A stretch of 64,000 nt of DNA from Betaproteobacteria bacterium (GCA_020061585.1 JAGUXX010000118.1:1-64000); one strand, 5' to 3'. Shown: positions 1-9,854, counted from the stretch's first letter. A program made the numbers and translations. Notes: a model not told the origin generated them from the letters alone.

Positions 1-945
1 CGCGATCTCGCGAATCTTGCCCAGGGTCAGCGTGTAGATGATGAAGGCGACGATGGCCGCGCTGACGATGGCCAGGATCACCAGGAACATGCCGATCTGG
101 CGAGCCGAGGTCGCGATCAGCTTGGCGATCAGGATTTCCTCCATCTGCGCGCGGGTGAACACGGTAAGCCGCTTCCAGCGGCGGATGGGTTCAGCCACCG
201 CCTCCGGGTCTAAGCCCGGCTTGATCCGCACCAGCACGGCATTGACGAACGGATTGACGCTTTGTGAAGCAAGCACCGCGTCCAGCACACCCGGTCGGTT
301 CAGCGCCGGGTTTTCGGCGGTGCGGGCGCGTTGCCGCACGATGGCATCGTTGTCCTTGAGAAACTGCGCCCCCTGCGCGTCCTTCAATGGCACGAACACC
401 ATGGGATCACCGCCGGAAGACACCATGCGCCGGGTCAGCCCGACCACGCGGTATTCGTTCCGCCGGATGCGGATGCGTTCACCCAGTTTGAAGCCGGTGG
501 CGATGTCGGCGACCGCCTCGTAATGGCTGCGTGTGATCTGCCGGCCAGCGACCAGATAGCCCGGCTGGCCGGGTAGGCCGGGGCCGCCGGGCACGATGCC
601 GACCACCATCGCGCGCACATCCTTCTGACCGGGCGCGCCCGCCCGCCGCACCTGCATGTTCAGGTAGGTGATGTTGGCGGCACGCGCCACCCCCTTCATG
701 CCGAGGATGCCGCGATAGGTGTCGTCGTACAGGCTGGACGATTCGGCATAGGGCCCGAGGGTGTCCTGCTGCACCACCCACAGGTCGGCGCCGCTGTTGT
801 CGAGCAGCGCCTTGGCATCGTCGACCATGCCGCGATACACCCCGGCCATGGTCAGGGTGACGCCGATCAGCAACCCGAGGCCGACGCCGGTGAAGACGAA
901 CTTGCCCCAGGAATGCAGGATGTCGCGGCCGGCCAGGCTGATCAC
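1..945 (-). CDS. ABC transporter permease, FtsX/DevC-like (3' end truncated by window edge)
   Basis: Minus-frame translation from GTG at 945: MISLAGRDILHSWGKFVFTGVGLGLLIGVTLTMAGVYRGMVDDAKALLDNSGADLWVV...; MacB/FtsX-like periplasmic domain; start overlaps stop of the HlyD gene. Confidence 0.8.
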   Translation of the reverse strand, partial: MISLAGRDILHSWGKFVFTGVGLGLLIGVTLTMAGVYRGMVDDAKALLDNSGADLWVVQQDTLGPYAESSSLYDDTYRGILGMKGVARAANITYLNMQVRRAGAPGQKDVRAMVVGIVPGGPGLPGQPGYLVAGRQITRSHYEAVADIATGFKLGERIRIRRNEYRVVGLTRRMVSSGGDPMVFVPLKDAQGAQFLKDNDAIVRQRARTAENPALNRPGVLDAVLASQSVNPFVNAVLVRIKPGLDPEAVAEPIRRWKRLTVFTRAQMEEILIAKLIATSARQIGMFLVILAIVSAAIVAFIIYTLTLGKIREIA

Positions 946-2162
946 CGCGCCACTCCCGATGCAACACCAGGCAGGCTGTCCACCACCTTGAAGCGGCTGT
1001 CGGCGGTCAGCCCCGTCTGGCTGTAGACCACCACGCGCTCGCCGGCCTTGAGTCCGTCCAGAATCTGCGCGTGGCCATCGAGATCGGCCGCGCCCAGCTT
1101 GACCGACGCGAAGCGCAAGCGGTCGTCCTCAACCACGAACACCCCGGTTTGCCCATTCAGTTGCCGCAGGCTGGCGTTGCCGACCACCGGCTGCGCCGGC
1201 AATGCCGCCAGCGCCACGGTCACCTCGGCCAGCTCGCCGATCGGCGGCAGCGGCTCCGGCAAGCTGTCGAACACCACCTTGGCCAGAATCTCCTCGGTCA
1301 CCGCATCGGCCATCGGTTCTACCCGCGCCACTCGTCCGGCGAGGGTTTGTCCGGCAAGGCTGCGCGGCACGATGCCGGCGGATAGCCCTTCGCGCAGGCC
1401 GGCGGCGCTCAGTTGGTCGAAGCGGACGTTGATCCACACACTGGCGGGGTCGATCACCTCCACCACGGCCTGTCCGGCGACCAGCGTGGTGCCCGGGTCG
1501 GCGGCGCGCACGCTGACCAAACCGGCGACCGGGGCGATCAGATGCAGATTGGCGCGCTGGCGGATCAGGCCATCACGCTCGGCGCGGCTGCGCAACATTT
1601 CCTGCTTGGCGGCATCCAGATTGGCGCGCGCGGCCACGAGGCCCGCCTCGGCAACCTGGCGTTCCTGGCGTTTGGCCTCGACCGCTTCCTCGCTGACGGA
1701 ACGCGCCTCCAGGAGCTTTTCATAACGCTGCGCCTGGGTTTCGGCAAAGCGTTTGCGCGCCGAGAGGTCTTGAATCTGCGCCTCGGCGGCCAACACATTG
1801 GCCTGGGCGCGCATCAATGCGGCATCCAGGGCGCCGATGCGGTCGTCGAGATCGATCGGGTCCATCTCGCCCAGCACTTGGCCCGCCTTGACCCGGTCGC
1901 CCACCTGCACGGCGACCGATTTGATCCGGCCGGCAACGGTCGGGCCGATCTTGTAGGTGTAGCGCGCCTCCATCGTGCCGATGCCGAATAGGGCGGGGGC
2001 GATGGACCGGCTTTCCACCGTGGCCACGGTCACCGGCACCGGCGCCAGCGGCCCCGCGCGCAGGCCGACATAGACAAACAGGGCGAGCAAGGGCAGCAGA
2101 ACCCCGGCCAAGGCCAGCGTTCTGCCATGCGTTGACAGGAATTGCTTCATTTCAGTCTTCAT
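942..2162 (-). CDS. HlyD/RND-type periplasmic adaptor subunit of efflux transporter
   Basis: 406 aa, N-terminal TM, lipoyl/HlyD motifs (KIGPTVAGRIKSVAVQVGDRVKAGQVLGEMD), coiled-coil. Confidence 0.85.
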   Translation of the reverse strand: MKTEMKQFLSTHGRTLALAGVLLPLLALFVYVGLRAGPLAPVPVTVATVESRSIAPALFGIGTMEARYTYKIGPTVAGRIKSVAVQVGDRVKAGQVLGEMDPIDLDDRIGALDAALMRAQANVLAAEAQIQDLSARKRFAETQAQRYEKLLEARSVSEEAVEAKRQERQVAEAGLVAARANLDAAKQEMLRSRAERDGLIRQRANLHLIAPVAGLVSVRAADPGTTLVAGQAVVEVIDPASVWINVRFDQLSAAGLREGLSAGIVPRSLAGQTLAGRVARVEPMADAVTEEILAKVVFDSLPEPLPPIGELAEVTVALAALPAQPVVGNASLRQLNGQTGVFVVEDDRLRFASVKLGAADLDGHAQILDGLKAGERVVVYSQTGLTADSRFKVVDSLPGVASGVAR

Positions 2163-2766
2163 TGCGTTTCTCTATGCCGCGTTGGTAGATGGCAAAGACG
2201 CCAGGGGCGTCCGCGCGGATGCGATCGATGTCGCCGGATAACATGGACTGCATGACCAGGCCCTGGATGGTACCAATGAACAACGTCGCGGCGGCCTGGG
2301 TGTCCGTTTCCGCCGCGATCTCGCCGCCCGCCTTGCCTTCATCAAGGCGGGCGCGTAACCGTTCCGCATAACGCTGGATCAAGGTTTGGGCTATCCGCTT
2401 GGCGGGACTGGCCTCGGCGCGTTGCAACTCACCGAACATCATGCGCGGCACGCCCGGATGCTCGATGACGAATTCAACGTGGCTCATGAACATGGCCCGC
2501 ATGGCTTCCAGCGGAGATTCGATGTCCCGCGCGGCGCGGTCGATCCGGCTCAGCAGCCGTTCCGCCATCCATTCCATGACCGCCCGCCAGATTGCTTCTT
2601 TCGACGGAAAGTGCCGAAACAGCGCGCCCTGAGTGACATTCATGCGCTTGGCGATCGCCGCCAGGGTGATCTCGCTGGGGTTGACCGACCCCGCCAGCTC
2701 GACCACGGTCTCGACCGTCACGGCGCGCCGCTCGTCGGCGGGAAGGTGTTTGTGGGTCATGTCCAT
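2152..2766 (-). CDS. TetR family transcriptional regulator
   Basis: N-terminal HTH ITLAAIAKRMNVTQGALFRHFPSKEAIWRAVMEW. Confidence 0.9.
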   Translation of the reverse strand: MDMTHKHLPADERRAVTVETVVELAGSVNPSEITLAAIAKRMNVTQGALFRHFPSKEAIWRAVMEWMAERLLSRIDRAARDIESPLEAMRAMFMSHVEFVIEHPGVPRMMFGELQRAEASPAKRIAQTLIQRYAERLRARLDEGKAGGEIAAETDTQAAATLFIGTIQGLVMQSMLSGDIDRIRADAPGVFAIYQRGIEKRNED

Positions 2767-2823
2767 TGGGATGGATACAAAAGATAGTAAACGGTTACTA
2801 TCATATGCATATCGCCAACCTTG

Positions 2824-3219
2824 TCAAGCCACACCTACCCGGCAGCGGGCGAACCAGGCGATCCCCGCCCACAACGCGGTGCGCAGTGTCATGGCAGAGG
2901 CGGTGCGCGACTCGAACGGCGTGCCGGCCAGGATGAACAGGCCGAAGGCGAGAAACACCAAAGCCGTGGCGGCCGCGATGGCCAGTGCCAGACGCGGCGC
3001 CCAGGATTGCCTGGTCGCCAGGCCGGCCGCCGCCGTGACGTAGGCGAATCCGGCGAGGAAATTGAACCAGACGACGAAGGGCAGGTAGTTGCCCGCCGCC
3101 AGGCGCGCTGGCTCGTCGCCGAACAACACCCGGCCGCCGCTGGAGATGGTGACCAGGCCGAAGGCCAGCGCGATGGCGGCGACGGCGTACAGGGAAAAAT
3201 GCCCGCGAGTTGTGTTCAT
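2824..3219 (-). CDS. small four-TM membrane protein, conserved hypothetical
   Basis: Minus translation MNTTRGHFSLYAVAAIALAFGLVTISSGGRVLFGDEPARLAAGNYLPFVVWFNFLAGFAYV... Confidence 0.7.
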   Translation of the reverse strand: MNTTRGHFSLYAVAAIALAFGLVTISSGGRVLFGDEPARLAAGNYLPFVVWFNFLAGFAYVTAAAGLATRQSWAPRLALAIAAATALVFLAFGLFILAGTPFESRTASAMTLRTALWAGIAWFARCRVGVA

Positions 3220-3248
3220 GCAAGATCCTTTGTGTGTGGCGATGCCGG

Positions 3249-4043
3249 TCAGAAACGGTATTTGATGCCGACAGTCGTCGCGACCTGATCCCTGCTGCCC
3301 AGGGCCGCCACGATGGGGCTGTCGGCCGCGTTGCCGATCAGCCGCGTGTAGCGCAGCGAGGCAAAGCCGCCCCACTCCTGGCTGATCGCGTAATCGGCCG
3401 AAAGGCTGGCGCCGACCTGCTTGAAGCCCGATCCGGCGGCGTATTGGGCGATACCGGAATTCGCCGACTGTTTCGCGTCGATGCCGTAGTAGGTACTCAT
3501 GTAAGCCGTCGAGGCCCAGGCCGTGTCGAGGTTGGCGCGCAGACGCAAGTTCTGCGCGACAGGCATGCCATACCCGACGGAAAGATTCACCGTCGCACCG
3601 CCATCGCCGTTGGTGACATCCTTGCGAACATCGGCCCGCGCCTGCCAGCCGTCCTTGCGCAAGCGGATAAAACCGCCGGCATCGAGGCCGTGGTCGATCT
3701 CGCCCAAACCGGTCGGCGCGTCGTCCTCGTCGCGGCCGCGGCGCAGGGCCAGCAGCGGTCCGGCGCTGAGGCTCAGGCCTTGCTCCGTCGTGTGCTTCCA
3801 TAGATTGGCGCCCGCCTTCATGCCGGTGAGAAAGAACGTGTCGCCGTAGAAGAGGTTGATGTTGGGCGTGATCCGCGTTTCCCTCTCATTCGCGCCCTCG
3901 TAGGCGGGCCGCACGCCCACGCCGAGGCCGACACTGCCATGCAGACCCGCCGGCATGACCTCTTCCGCCATCGTTGGCGCGGCGACGAGCATCGACAAGG
4001 CCACGCGGACGATGTCGGCGCCGGCCATTCTGGATAATTTCAT
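3249..4043 (-). CDS. MipA/OmpV family outer membrane protein
   Basis: Signal peptide plus VGLGVGVRPAYEGANERETRITPNINLFYGDTFFL and C-terminal ...GIKYRF beta-barrel end. Confidence 0.85.
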   Translation of the reverse strand: MKLSRMAGADIVRVALSMLVAAPTMAEEVMPAGLHGSVGLGVGVRPAYEGANERETRITPNINLFYGDTFFLTGMKAGANLWKHTTEQGLSLSAGPLLALRRGRDEDDAPTGLGEIDHGLDAGGFIRLRKDGWQARADVRKDVTNGDGGATVNLSVGYGMPVAQNLRLRANLDTAWASTAYMSTYYGIDAKQSANSGIAQYAAGSGFKQVGASLSADYAISQEWGGFASLRYTRLIGNAADSPIVAALGSRDQVATTVGIKYRF

Positions 4044-4104
4044 GATGCGTTGCCTCGTTCATTGGGGTGTGCGCATCATCGCGACTGGCTGTAACCACAC
4101 CACC

Positions 4105-4137
4105 TCGCTGTCGTATCGGCATGTATCCGTTTGTTTC
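4105..4137 (-). promoter_or_regulatory. GATAC tandem repeat (candidate OmpR-family response regulator site) upstream of mipA-like gene
   Basis: Minus strand GGATACATGCCGATACGACAGC; GATAC repeats 10 bp apart. Confidence 0.5.
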
Positions 4138-4209
4138 CCGGCCGACACGCCATTTCAACCGGCAGGCGGCGCGGAAGTCTATTTCATTCGTTAAGGCTCG
4201 GGACGGTAG

Positions 4210-5103
4210 TCAAGGGTGCTCGATATCGCCGTGCAAGTACGCCTCGAACAGCTCCAGCAAGCGTCGGGCCGAGGACAGAACTTCACCCGGCCCGAATCGG
4301 ACGATCAGTTCCGAGGCCGGTAGCTCCGGTAGCCCGGCGCGGACTTCCACCAGACCGAGCGCCTTTAAGCTGCGTGGCAATGGCGTCACCGCCAAGCCGG
4401 CGGCGACGGCGTGGCGCAGGGCGGTGTAGCTGCCGCCCACGAAAGCAGGCCGCCAGGAGATGCCCCGTGCGGCCAGGGCGGTGATGGCGGCCATGCGGAA
4501 CACGCAGCCTTCGTGAAAGACGGCCAAGGGCAAGGGGCGCCGGTCCATGGCATTGCTGCCCTCGCCCGCCAACCAGGCCATGGGGTCCCGGTTCAGCAGG
4601 CGCCAGCCGTTTGAGCCTTCCACCACGGATTCGCCCGGCATGCCCTTGGCGATGGCCAGGTCCAGCTCGCCGGCCTCAGCGAGGGCCGTGATGCGCACCG
4701 ACAGGTCGCAACGCACGGACAGTTCCACCCGCGGGTAGTCCCGGGTGAATTCCGTCAGCACCCGTGGGAACACGCTTTCCATCAGCTCCTCGGGCAACCC
4801 CAAGCGCAGCCGTCCCACCAGGTTCGGCCGGGCGAAGCAAGCGCAGGCCTCGTCGTTGAGGCGCAGGATGCGGCGACTGTAGTCGATCAGCACCCGGCCC
4901 TCGGCGGTGGGGCCCACCACCCGGCCCTGACATCTTTCCAGCAAGGGCTGGCCGACGGCCTCTTCCAGGCGCTTGATCTGCAGGCTGATGGCCGACTGGG
5001 TGCGGCCCAGCCGCAGTGCAGCGGCGGAAAAACTGCCGCTGTCGGCAATGGCCACCAAGGCTCGCAGCAGATCCATGTCCAGATTGCGGATGACGGGGTC
5101 CAT
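4210..5103 (-). CDS. LysR family transcriptional regulator
   Basis: MDLLRALVAIADSGSFSAAALRLGRTQSAISLQIKRLEEAVGQPLLER. Confidence 0.92.
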   Translation of the reverse strand: MDPVIRNLDMDLLRALVAIADSGSFSAAALRLGRTQSAISLQIKRLEEAVGQPLLERCQGRVVGPTAEGRVLIDYSRRILRLNDEACACFARPNLVGRLRLGLPEELMESVFPRVLTEFTRDYPRVELSVRCDLSVRITALAEAGELDLAIAKGMPGESVVEGSNGWRLLNRDPMAWLAGEGSNAMDRRPLPLAVFHEGCVFRMAAITALAARGISWRPAFVGGSYTALRHAVAAGLAVTPLPRSLKALGLVEVRAGLPELPASELIVRFGPGEVLSSARRLLELFEAYLHGDIEHP

Positions 5104-5210
5104 GCGCCCTCCTGTTATTTCGAATGCTAATTATGAATTGATATTTATGAATTATATAAATCATGCGCCTACCGTTAATCTGGCGGCAACCCCATTAACC
5201 CGGAGCGACC

Positions 5211-6119
5211 ATGTCCGTTCCCACCTTGCCATTGCCCCCAGTCTCCCTGCCACGCCTGGCCCTGGTGGGCACGCTGTTCAGTCTGGTGTGGAGCTCGGCC
5301 TTCATCGCCGGCAAGATCGGTATGACCTCCACCGGACCCTTGACCCTGCTGAGCCTGCGCTTCCTGCTGGCGGGCGCGTTGCTGGTACTGCTCGGGCGTT
5401 GGCTCGGCGCGAGCGGCCAAGCGCCCCGAGTGGACCGTAGCATCCTGCTCATCGCCTTGGCCGCCGGGCTGCTCACCAATGCCGTGTATCTCGGTCTGGC
5501 CTACTCCGGCATGCGCACTGTCCCTGCCGGCCTGACGGCCATCCTGGCCAGCACCAGCCCGCTGCTGACCGCACTGCTGGCGACACTGTGGTTGCGGGAG
5601 CCATTCGGCTGGCGCGGTGCCCTGGGTTTGCTTGCAGGCTTCGCCGGGATAGTCTGGATCATGGGGGGACGGGCATCCAGTATGCCCCCCGACACGACCG
5701 GGGTACTGCTCATCCTCGCCGGCACCGTGGCCCTGTCCGCCTCGACCCTGCTCAACCGGCGGGCCGTGGCCAGCGGCCTGGACCCCTGGCGCATCGCCTT
5801 GGTGCAGCTACCTGCCAGCGGCCTGGCCCTGCTACCCTTGGCTTGGTGGCGGGAAGGCTTGGCGATCCGCCTTGATGCCGCATTTTTCGGCAGCCTCATC
5901 TACCAGGCGGCGGTGGTGTCAATTGGCACCACCCTGATGCTGCTTTGGCTGGTGCGCCACGGCGGTGCGGCCAGGGCCGGCAGCTTCCACCTGCTCAACC
6001 CGGTATTCGGCACCCTGCTGGCGGTGGGCCTGCTCCAGGAGGCGGTACCCGCCTCGGATCTGGTGGGAGTGCTGCCCATCGTCGCAGGTCTGGCCCTGGT
6101 CTTGCGGCCCGGACGATGA
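5211..6119 (+). CDS. EamA/DMT family transporter
   Basis: Ten-TM protein, LVGTLFSLVWSSAFIAGKIG...; divergent from LysR gene. Confidence 0.9.
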   Translation: MSVPTLPLPPVSLPRLALVGTLFSLVWSSAFIAGKIGMTSTGPLTLLSLRFLLAGALLVLLGRWLGASGQAPRVDRSILLIALAAGLLTNAVYLGLAYSGMRTVPAGLTAILASTSPLLTALLATLWLREPFGWRGALGLLAGFAGIVWIMGGRASSMPPDTTGVLLILAGTVALSASTLLNRRAVASGLDPWRIALVQLPASGLALLPLAWWREGLAIRLDAAFFGSLIYQAAVVSIGTTLMLLWLVRHGGAARAGSFHLLNPVFGTLLAVGLLQEAVPASDLVGVLPIVAGLALVLRPGR

Positions 6120-6267
6120 GCTGGCCTTCAATTGAGGAAACAAGCTATGAGCAATGACGGAAAGCATCCCGGAAGACAAATGAGCGCCGCTTCCGAATTG
6201 ACGGGTAATTTGCTCAAAATATTTCCGATCAAAAAATCCACGAATGCCCGTAACTACGCCACCTCGC

Positions 6268-6296
6268 TGACGTATCGGCATGTATCCGTTTGATTT
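6268..6296 (-). promoter_or_regulatory. second copy of GATAC tandem-repeat element, no clear gene downstream
   Basis: Minus strand CGGATACATGCCGATACGTCAGCGAGG. Confidence 0.4.
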
Positions 6297-6391
6297 CCGG
6301 CCAACACGCCGTTCAAACCGGAAGGTGGTGTGGAAAGGAAAGCCGCCGCCCGGCGGAATCGAGCGGCGACAGCGGGCGGCCAAGCCGTCGA

Positions 6392-7057
6392 TCAGGCGCT
6401 CACGGACAGACTGGCACCGCTGGCGTTGTTCCCGCCGAGGCCATAGGCCTGTGCCAGATTCATGATCTGCATCAGCACCTCGGCCTCGCCGCTGGTGTTC
6501 GCGGTCGCGGCGGCGTTCTGTCCGGATTGCTTGTAGGCCGGGGTTTCGTCGAAGCTGACCTTGCCGTTGCTGTCGGTATCGACCTGATCGAAGTTGTCGA
6601 GGAGGCTGGAGAGCATGTCGGCGCGATTGCTGTCGGCATTGCCGATGGAGGCCAACTGGCTGGTCAGATCCTCCTGGCTCAGGCCGGCATCATCCCCGCC
6701 CCTTTGTATGCCACTGCCCATGCCGGCCATGGCGCCGCTCATGCGCATGTTCTGAAACTGGTTGTCCAGAGCATCCGACAGCTTCTTGATGCTGTCGGAC
6801 ATCTCTTGCTGGGTCACCTTGCCGTCACTGTCGCCATCCAGGGATGCAAAGACATCCTCGGCGCTGGCGCCGCCTGATGCGGGGACGCTCTGAAGGGCGG
6901 TCTGAAGATCCGACTGCTCGATATAGCCCTTGCCGCTGGTGTCGAGTTTCGAAAACAGTTCCTCCGCCATCTTCGTGGGGTCTTGACGCTGCATCCGACC
7001 CATGCCCTGCATCATCATGGAAGAATTTCCTCCGATACCGCCGATTGCGTTGCTCAT
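6392..7057 (-). CDS. EF-hand domain protein
   Basis: DTSGKGYIEQSDL, DGDSDGKVTQQEM, DTDSNGKVSFDE calcium-binding loops. Confidence 0.88.
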   Translation of the reverse strand: MSNAIGGIGGNSSMMMQGMGRMQRQDPTKMAEELFSKLDTSGKGYIEQSDLQTALQSVPASGGASAEDVFASLDGDSDGKVTQQEMSDSIKKLSDALDNQFQNMRMSGAMAGMGSGIQRGGDDAGLSQEDLTSQLASIGNADSNRADMLSSLLDNFDQVDTDSNGKVSFDETPAYKQSGQNAAATANTSGEAEVLMQIMNLAQAYGLGGNNASGASLSVSA

Positions 7058-7154
7058 GATTTCTCCTTGAAAGCCTGACGGCCGTGGTGGGGATGGCTCA
7101 GTAACAGGCTGGACCTGTCATGCCGAGCCCTCGAAGAAGCATCATCGCGGTGCA

Positions 7155-7192
7155 ACGTATCGGCGACGTATCCCAATGTATCGCTTTGTTTC
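7155..7192 (-). promoter_or_regulatory. triple GATAC repeat upstream of EF-hand gene
   Basis: Minus strand GCGATACATTGGGATACGTCGCCGATACG; three GATAC at 10-11 bp spacing. Confidence 0.5.
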
Positions 7193-7253
7193 ACCTCGTT
7201 CCCGTAAAGCCGCAACCCAGGCGTGGCGTCCGCCAGGTTGCTTCAGCACGCGG

Positions 7254-8579
7254 CTAAGCTGGCGGGCGCGGCACACTGACCCAGGCCGCGAGCCCACCCT
7301 CGGGCCGGTTCTCGAGCCAGACCCGCCAGCCATTGGCCTGCGCAAGCTGGCGAACGATGGCCAATCCCAGGCCGGTGCCGCCGGTGGCGGGATTGCGCGA
7401 GGACTCGACCCGGTGGAAAGGTCGGAACACCGACTCCAGCTGGTCTTCCGGAATGCCCGGTCCCCTGTCCAGCACGCCGATTCGGCAAGCGCCGTCGCCA
7501 GGCTCGGCCCTGAGCTCCACGGGGCTGTCACCGGCGTAGCGCTGGGCATTGGCCAGGAGATTGGCCAGCACGCGGCGCAAGGCGGCGGGTGGCACGACAA
7601 GCTGGAGATTCGGGCCGCGCAGAAGAACCTCGGTGCCCGATTCCCGCGCCCGCGCGGCCAGTTCCTCTAGCAAATCGGCCAGGTCAATCTGAGCCGCCGC
7701 TTCCTGGCCCAGGCCGCGCGCCAGGTTCAACAGCTCCCCCACCAGGCGGTTCATCTCCTCGATATCCTGGTCCAGCCGCGCGGTCCAGGCCGGGTCGGGG
7801 CGACGCGCCAGCATCTCCAGAGCAAGCCGCATGCGCGCCAGCGGCGTGCGCAGGTCGTGGGACAGGCCGGCCAATAGGGTGGTGCGCGCGTCCAGCAGGT
7901 CTCGCACCTGGCTTGACAGCTCATTGAAACAGCGCGCCAGGGCGGCAAGCTCGCGTGGACCGGTTTCTGGCAGCAGTTCGGGTGTCTCGCCACGTCCCAG
8001 GGCGGCGGCGGCGAGACCGAAACGCTCAAGCGGGGCGACGGTGCGGCGGGCGAGCCACCAGGCCGCGAATCCCGCCAACACGAGGCCCGAGGCCAGGGTC
8101 GACAATCCGGCGGCTACGGGCTGGGGGCCGATGCGGGTATGCGAAAAACCAACCCACAATATCCTACCGCCGCTGTGCAAACCGACCCAATGCCAGGTTT
8201 CGCCCGCCTTATCAGTACTCGCCAAGCTGACGGCCGTCCCGGCGCGCCGGGTCAACTCCGATTCCAGTAGACGCAAATAGGGGCCGCCCTTGAGTATCCG
8301 CGCGGCGATTGTGGGCGGGTGAGTGGCGAGGAACAGGCCATGCGAGGCCGCCAGTTCCCGTTCGAAGGCGGGCCGTGTTTCGGGCGGCAGTTCGCTCCAG
8401 GTCTGGGTGGAAAGCACCATCAGACCAGCCAGGTCGCTGGCCGCGCCGCGAGCCATGGGTAACAGGAGAAAGAAAACCACGGCCAGCGCGGTCAGTATCT
8501 CGAACAGCACAAACACCAAGGTGAGCCGGATCGCGTTTTGCTGGCTGAGGCTCAAGGCGGGTTTCGAGGCGGACTTCAT
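7254..8579 (-). CDS. sensor histidine kinase
   Basis: HAMP plus HisKA SHDLRTPLARMRLALEML plus HATPase GIPEDQLESVFRPFHRVESSRNPATGGTGLGLAIV. Confidence 0.93.
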   Translation of the reverse strand: MKSASKPALSLSQQNAIRLTLVFVLFEILTALAVVFFLLLPMARGAASDLAGLMVLSTQTWSELPPETRPAFERELAASHGLFLATHPPTIAARILKGGPYLRLLESELTRRAGTAVSLASTDKAGETWHWVGLHSGGRILWVGFSHTRIGPQPVAAGLSTLASGLVLAGFAAWWLARRTVAPLERFGLAAAALGRGETPELLPETGPRELAALARCFNELSSQVRDLLDARTTLLAGLSHDLRTPLARMRLALEMLARRPDPAWTARLDQDIEEMNRLVGELLNLARGLGQEAAAQIDLADLLEELAARARESGTEVLLRGPNLQLVVPPAALRRVLANLLANAQRYAGDSPVELRAEPGDGACRIGVLDRGPGIPEDQLESVFRPFHRVESSRNPATGGTGLGLAIVRQLAQANGWRVWLENRPEGGLAAWVSVPRPPA

Positions 8580-8585
8580 GGCGGC

Positions 8586-9314
8586 TCAGGCCCCGGTGCC
8601 GCGCGGGTTGAACAGATAGCCCTCGCCGCGCACGGTGCGGATATAGACCGGATTGGCGGGGGCGGGTTCGAGCTTGCGCCGCAGGCGCGCCACCCGAATA
8701 TCCACGGTGCGATCGTTGGGGCCCCATTCGTAGCCCTTGAGCAGGTCCATCAGGATGTCGCGGGTCAACACCCGATTGGGGCGCTCGGTGAACGCCTTGA
8801 GCAGATCGAATTCCGCACCCGAGAGGCCAAGATCGATGGCGTCCTTGAGCAGGCGCCGAGCCGCCAGGTCCAGGCAATACGGGCCGAAGTGGTAGGCATC
8901 CTGATCCGGCGCGGATTGGGCGGATGGCGTGGATTGAGCGCGCCGCAACAGCGCGCGCAGCCGGGCGAGCAATTCGCGCGGACTGAACGGCTTGGGCAGG
9001 TAATCGTCGGCGCCCATTTCCAGTCCCACCACTCGATCAGTCTCCTCGCCGCGGGCGGAGAGAATGAGAACGGGGATGGCCGCCGCCGTGCCCGCTTGCG
9101 CCCGCAGCGCCCGAGTGAGCATCAGGCCGTCCTCGCCGGGCAGCATCAGGTCCAGCACGATCGCATCCGGTCGGGCCTGTTCGATGGCGCGCCGCATTCC
9201 GGCCCCGTCGCCGGCCAGATCAACGACGAAGCCGGTATCGGTCAGATAGGCGGAGAGCAGATCACGCAACGCGGGATCGTCATCCACCACCAGGATGCGC
9301 GAGGGTGGGTTCAT
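8586..9314 (-). CDS. OmpR-family response regulator
   Basis: Receiver domain RILVVDDDPALRDLL...PDAIVLDLMLPGEDG and winged-helix C-terminus TVDIRVARLRRKLEPAPANPVYIRTVRGEGYLF. Confidence 0.94.
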   Translation of the reverse strand: MNPPSRILVVDDDPALRDLLSAYLTDTGFVVDLAGDGAGMRRAIEQARPDAIVLDLMLPGEDGLMLTRALRAQAGTAAAIPVLILSARGEETDRVVGLEMGADDYLPKPFSPRELLARLRALLRRAQSTPSAQSAPDQDAYHFGPYCLDLAARRLLKDAIDLGLSGAEFDLLKAFTERPNRVLTRDILMDLLKGYEWGPNDRTVDIRVARLRRKLEPAPANPVYIRTVRGEGYLFNPRGTGA

Positions 9315-9365
9315 GGCGGCAGTGTAATCGCGACGCCGGCTGGCGGACTTGGCTGGCTACGCGCT

Positions 9366-9392
9366 GATACAAAGCGATACACGCCGCTACAT
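9366..9392 (+). promoter_or_regulatory. GATAC tandem repeat in divergent promoter region
   Basis: GATACAAAGCGATACACGCCGCTACATGG. Confidence 0.5.
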
Positions 9393-9470
9393 GGAGGCAA
9401 ACGCGCGGCTACACGACCCGCCCAGAATGGGCAGCGTCGAAACCGAAGTGAACTTGCCCCTGAATCTCGA

Positions 9471-9815
9471 ATGGCCATGAAAAACGCAATCCTCCCCATC
9501 CTGCTCTGTCTCCTGCTCGCGCCGGCCATCGCCGTCGCGGCGGACGGAGCGGGGGAGGGGGCGACGCGCCGATCGCTGGACCTCTAACTGCCACGCGATG
9601 CTCTGCCCGAAACCTGGAGTCCGCCGTCCGCCGGAATTGGAAGTACCACGCCACTGCCCGACCTGGGCGGCCCGCGCATGGGCAATTCCAACCCCGCGCG
9701 GCACGGCGGACACCGGGGTGACCTGCGCCAGGGCGACCTGCCTTATGGCGCCGGTTACGAAGCCAGGCAAAGTGGTGGCGGTGGCCATGGGCGGGGCGGC
9801 GGACGGGGACGCTGA
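9471..9815 (+). pseudogene. small secreted Gly/Arg-rich protein interrupted by in-frame TAA at 9585
   Basis: MAMKNAILPILLCLLLAPAIAVAADGAGEGATRRSLDL*LPRDALPETWSPPSAGIG...GGGGHGRGGGRGR*; same frame open on both sides of the stop. Confidence 0.55.
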
Positions 9816-9854
9816 AGTTCGACACTCCTCTAAATTGATCGAAAGGAAAGCATC

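Noticed and set aside
5919-6383. 154-aa minus ORF containing the second GATAC element as a gene
   Set aside because: Antisense to the EamA gene and translation of the repeat itself; no family signal.
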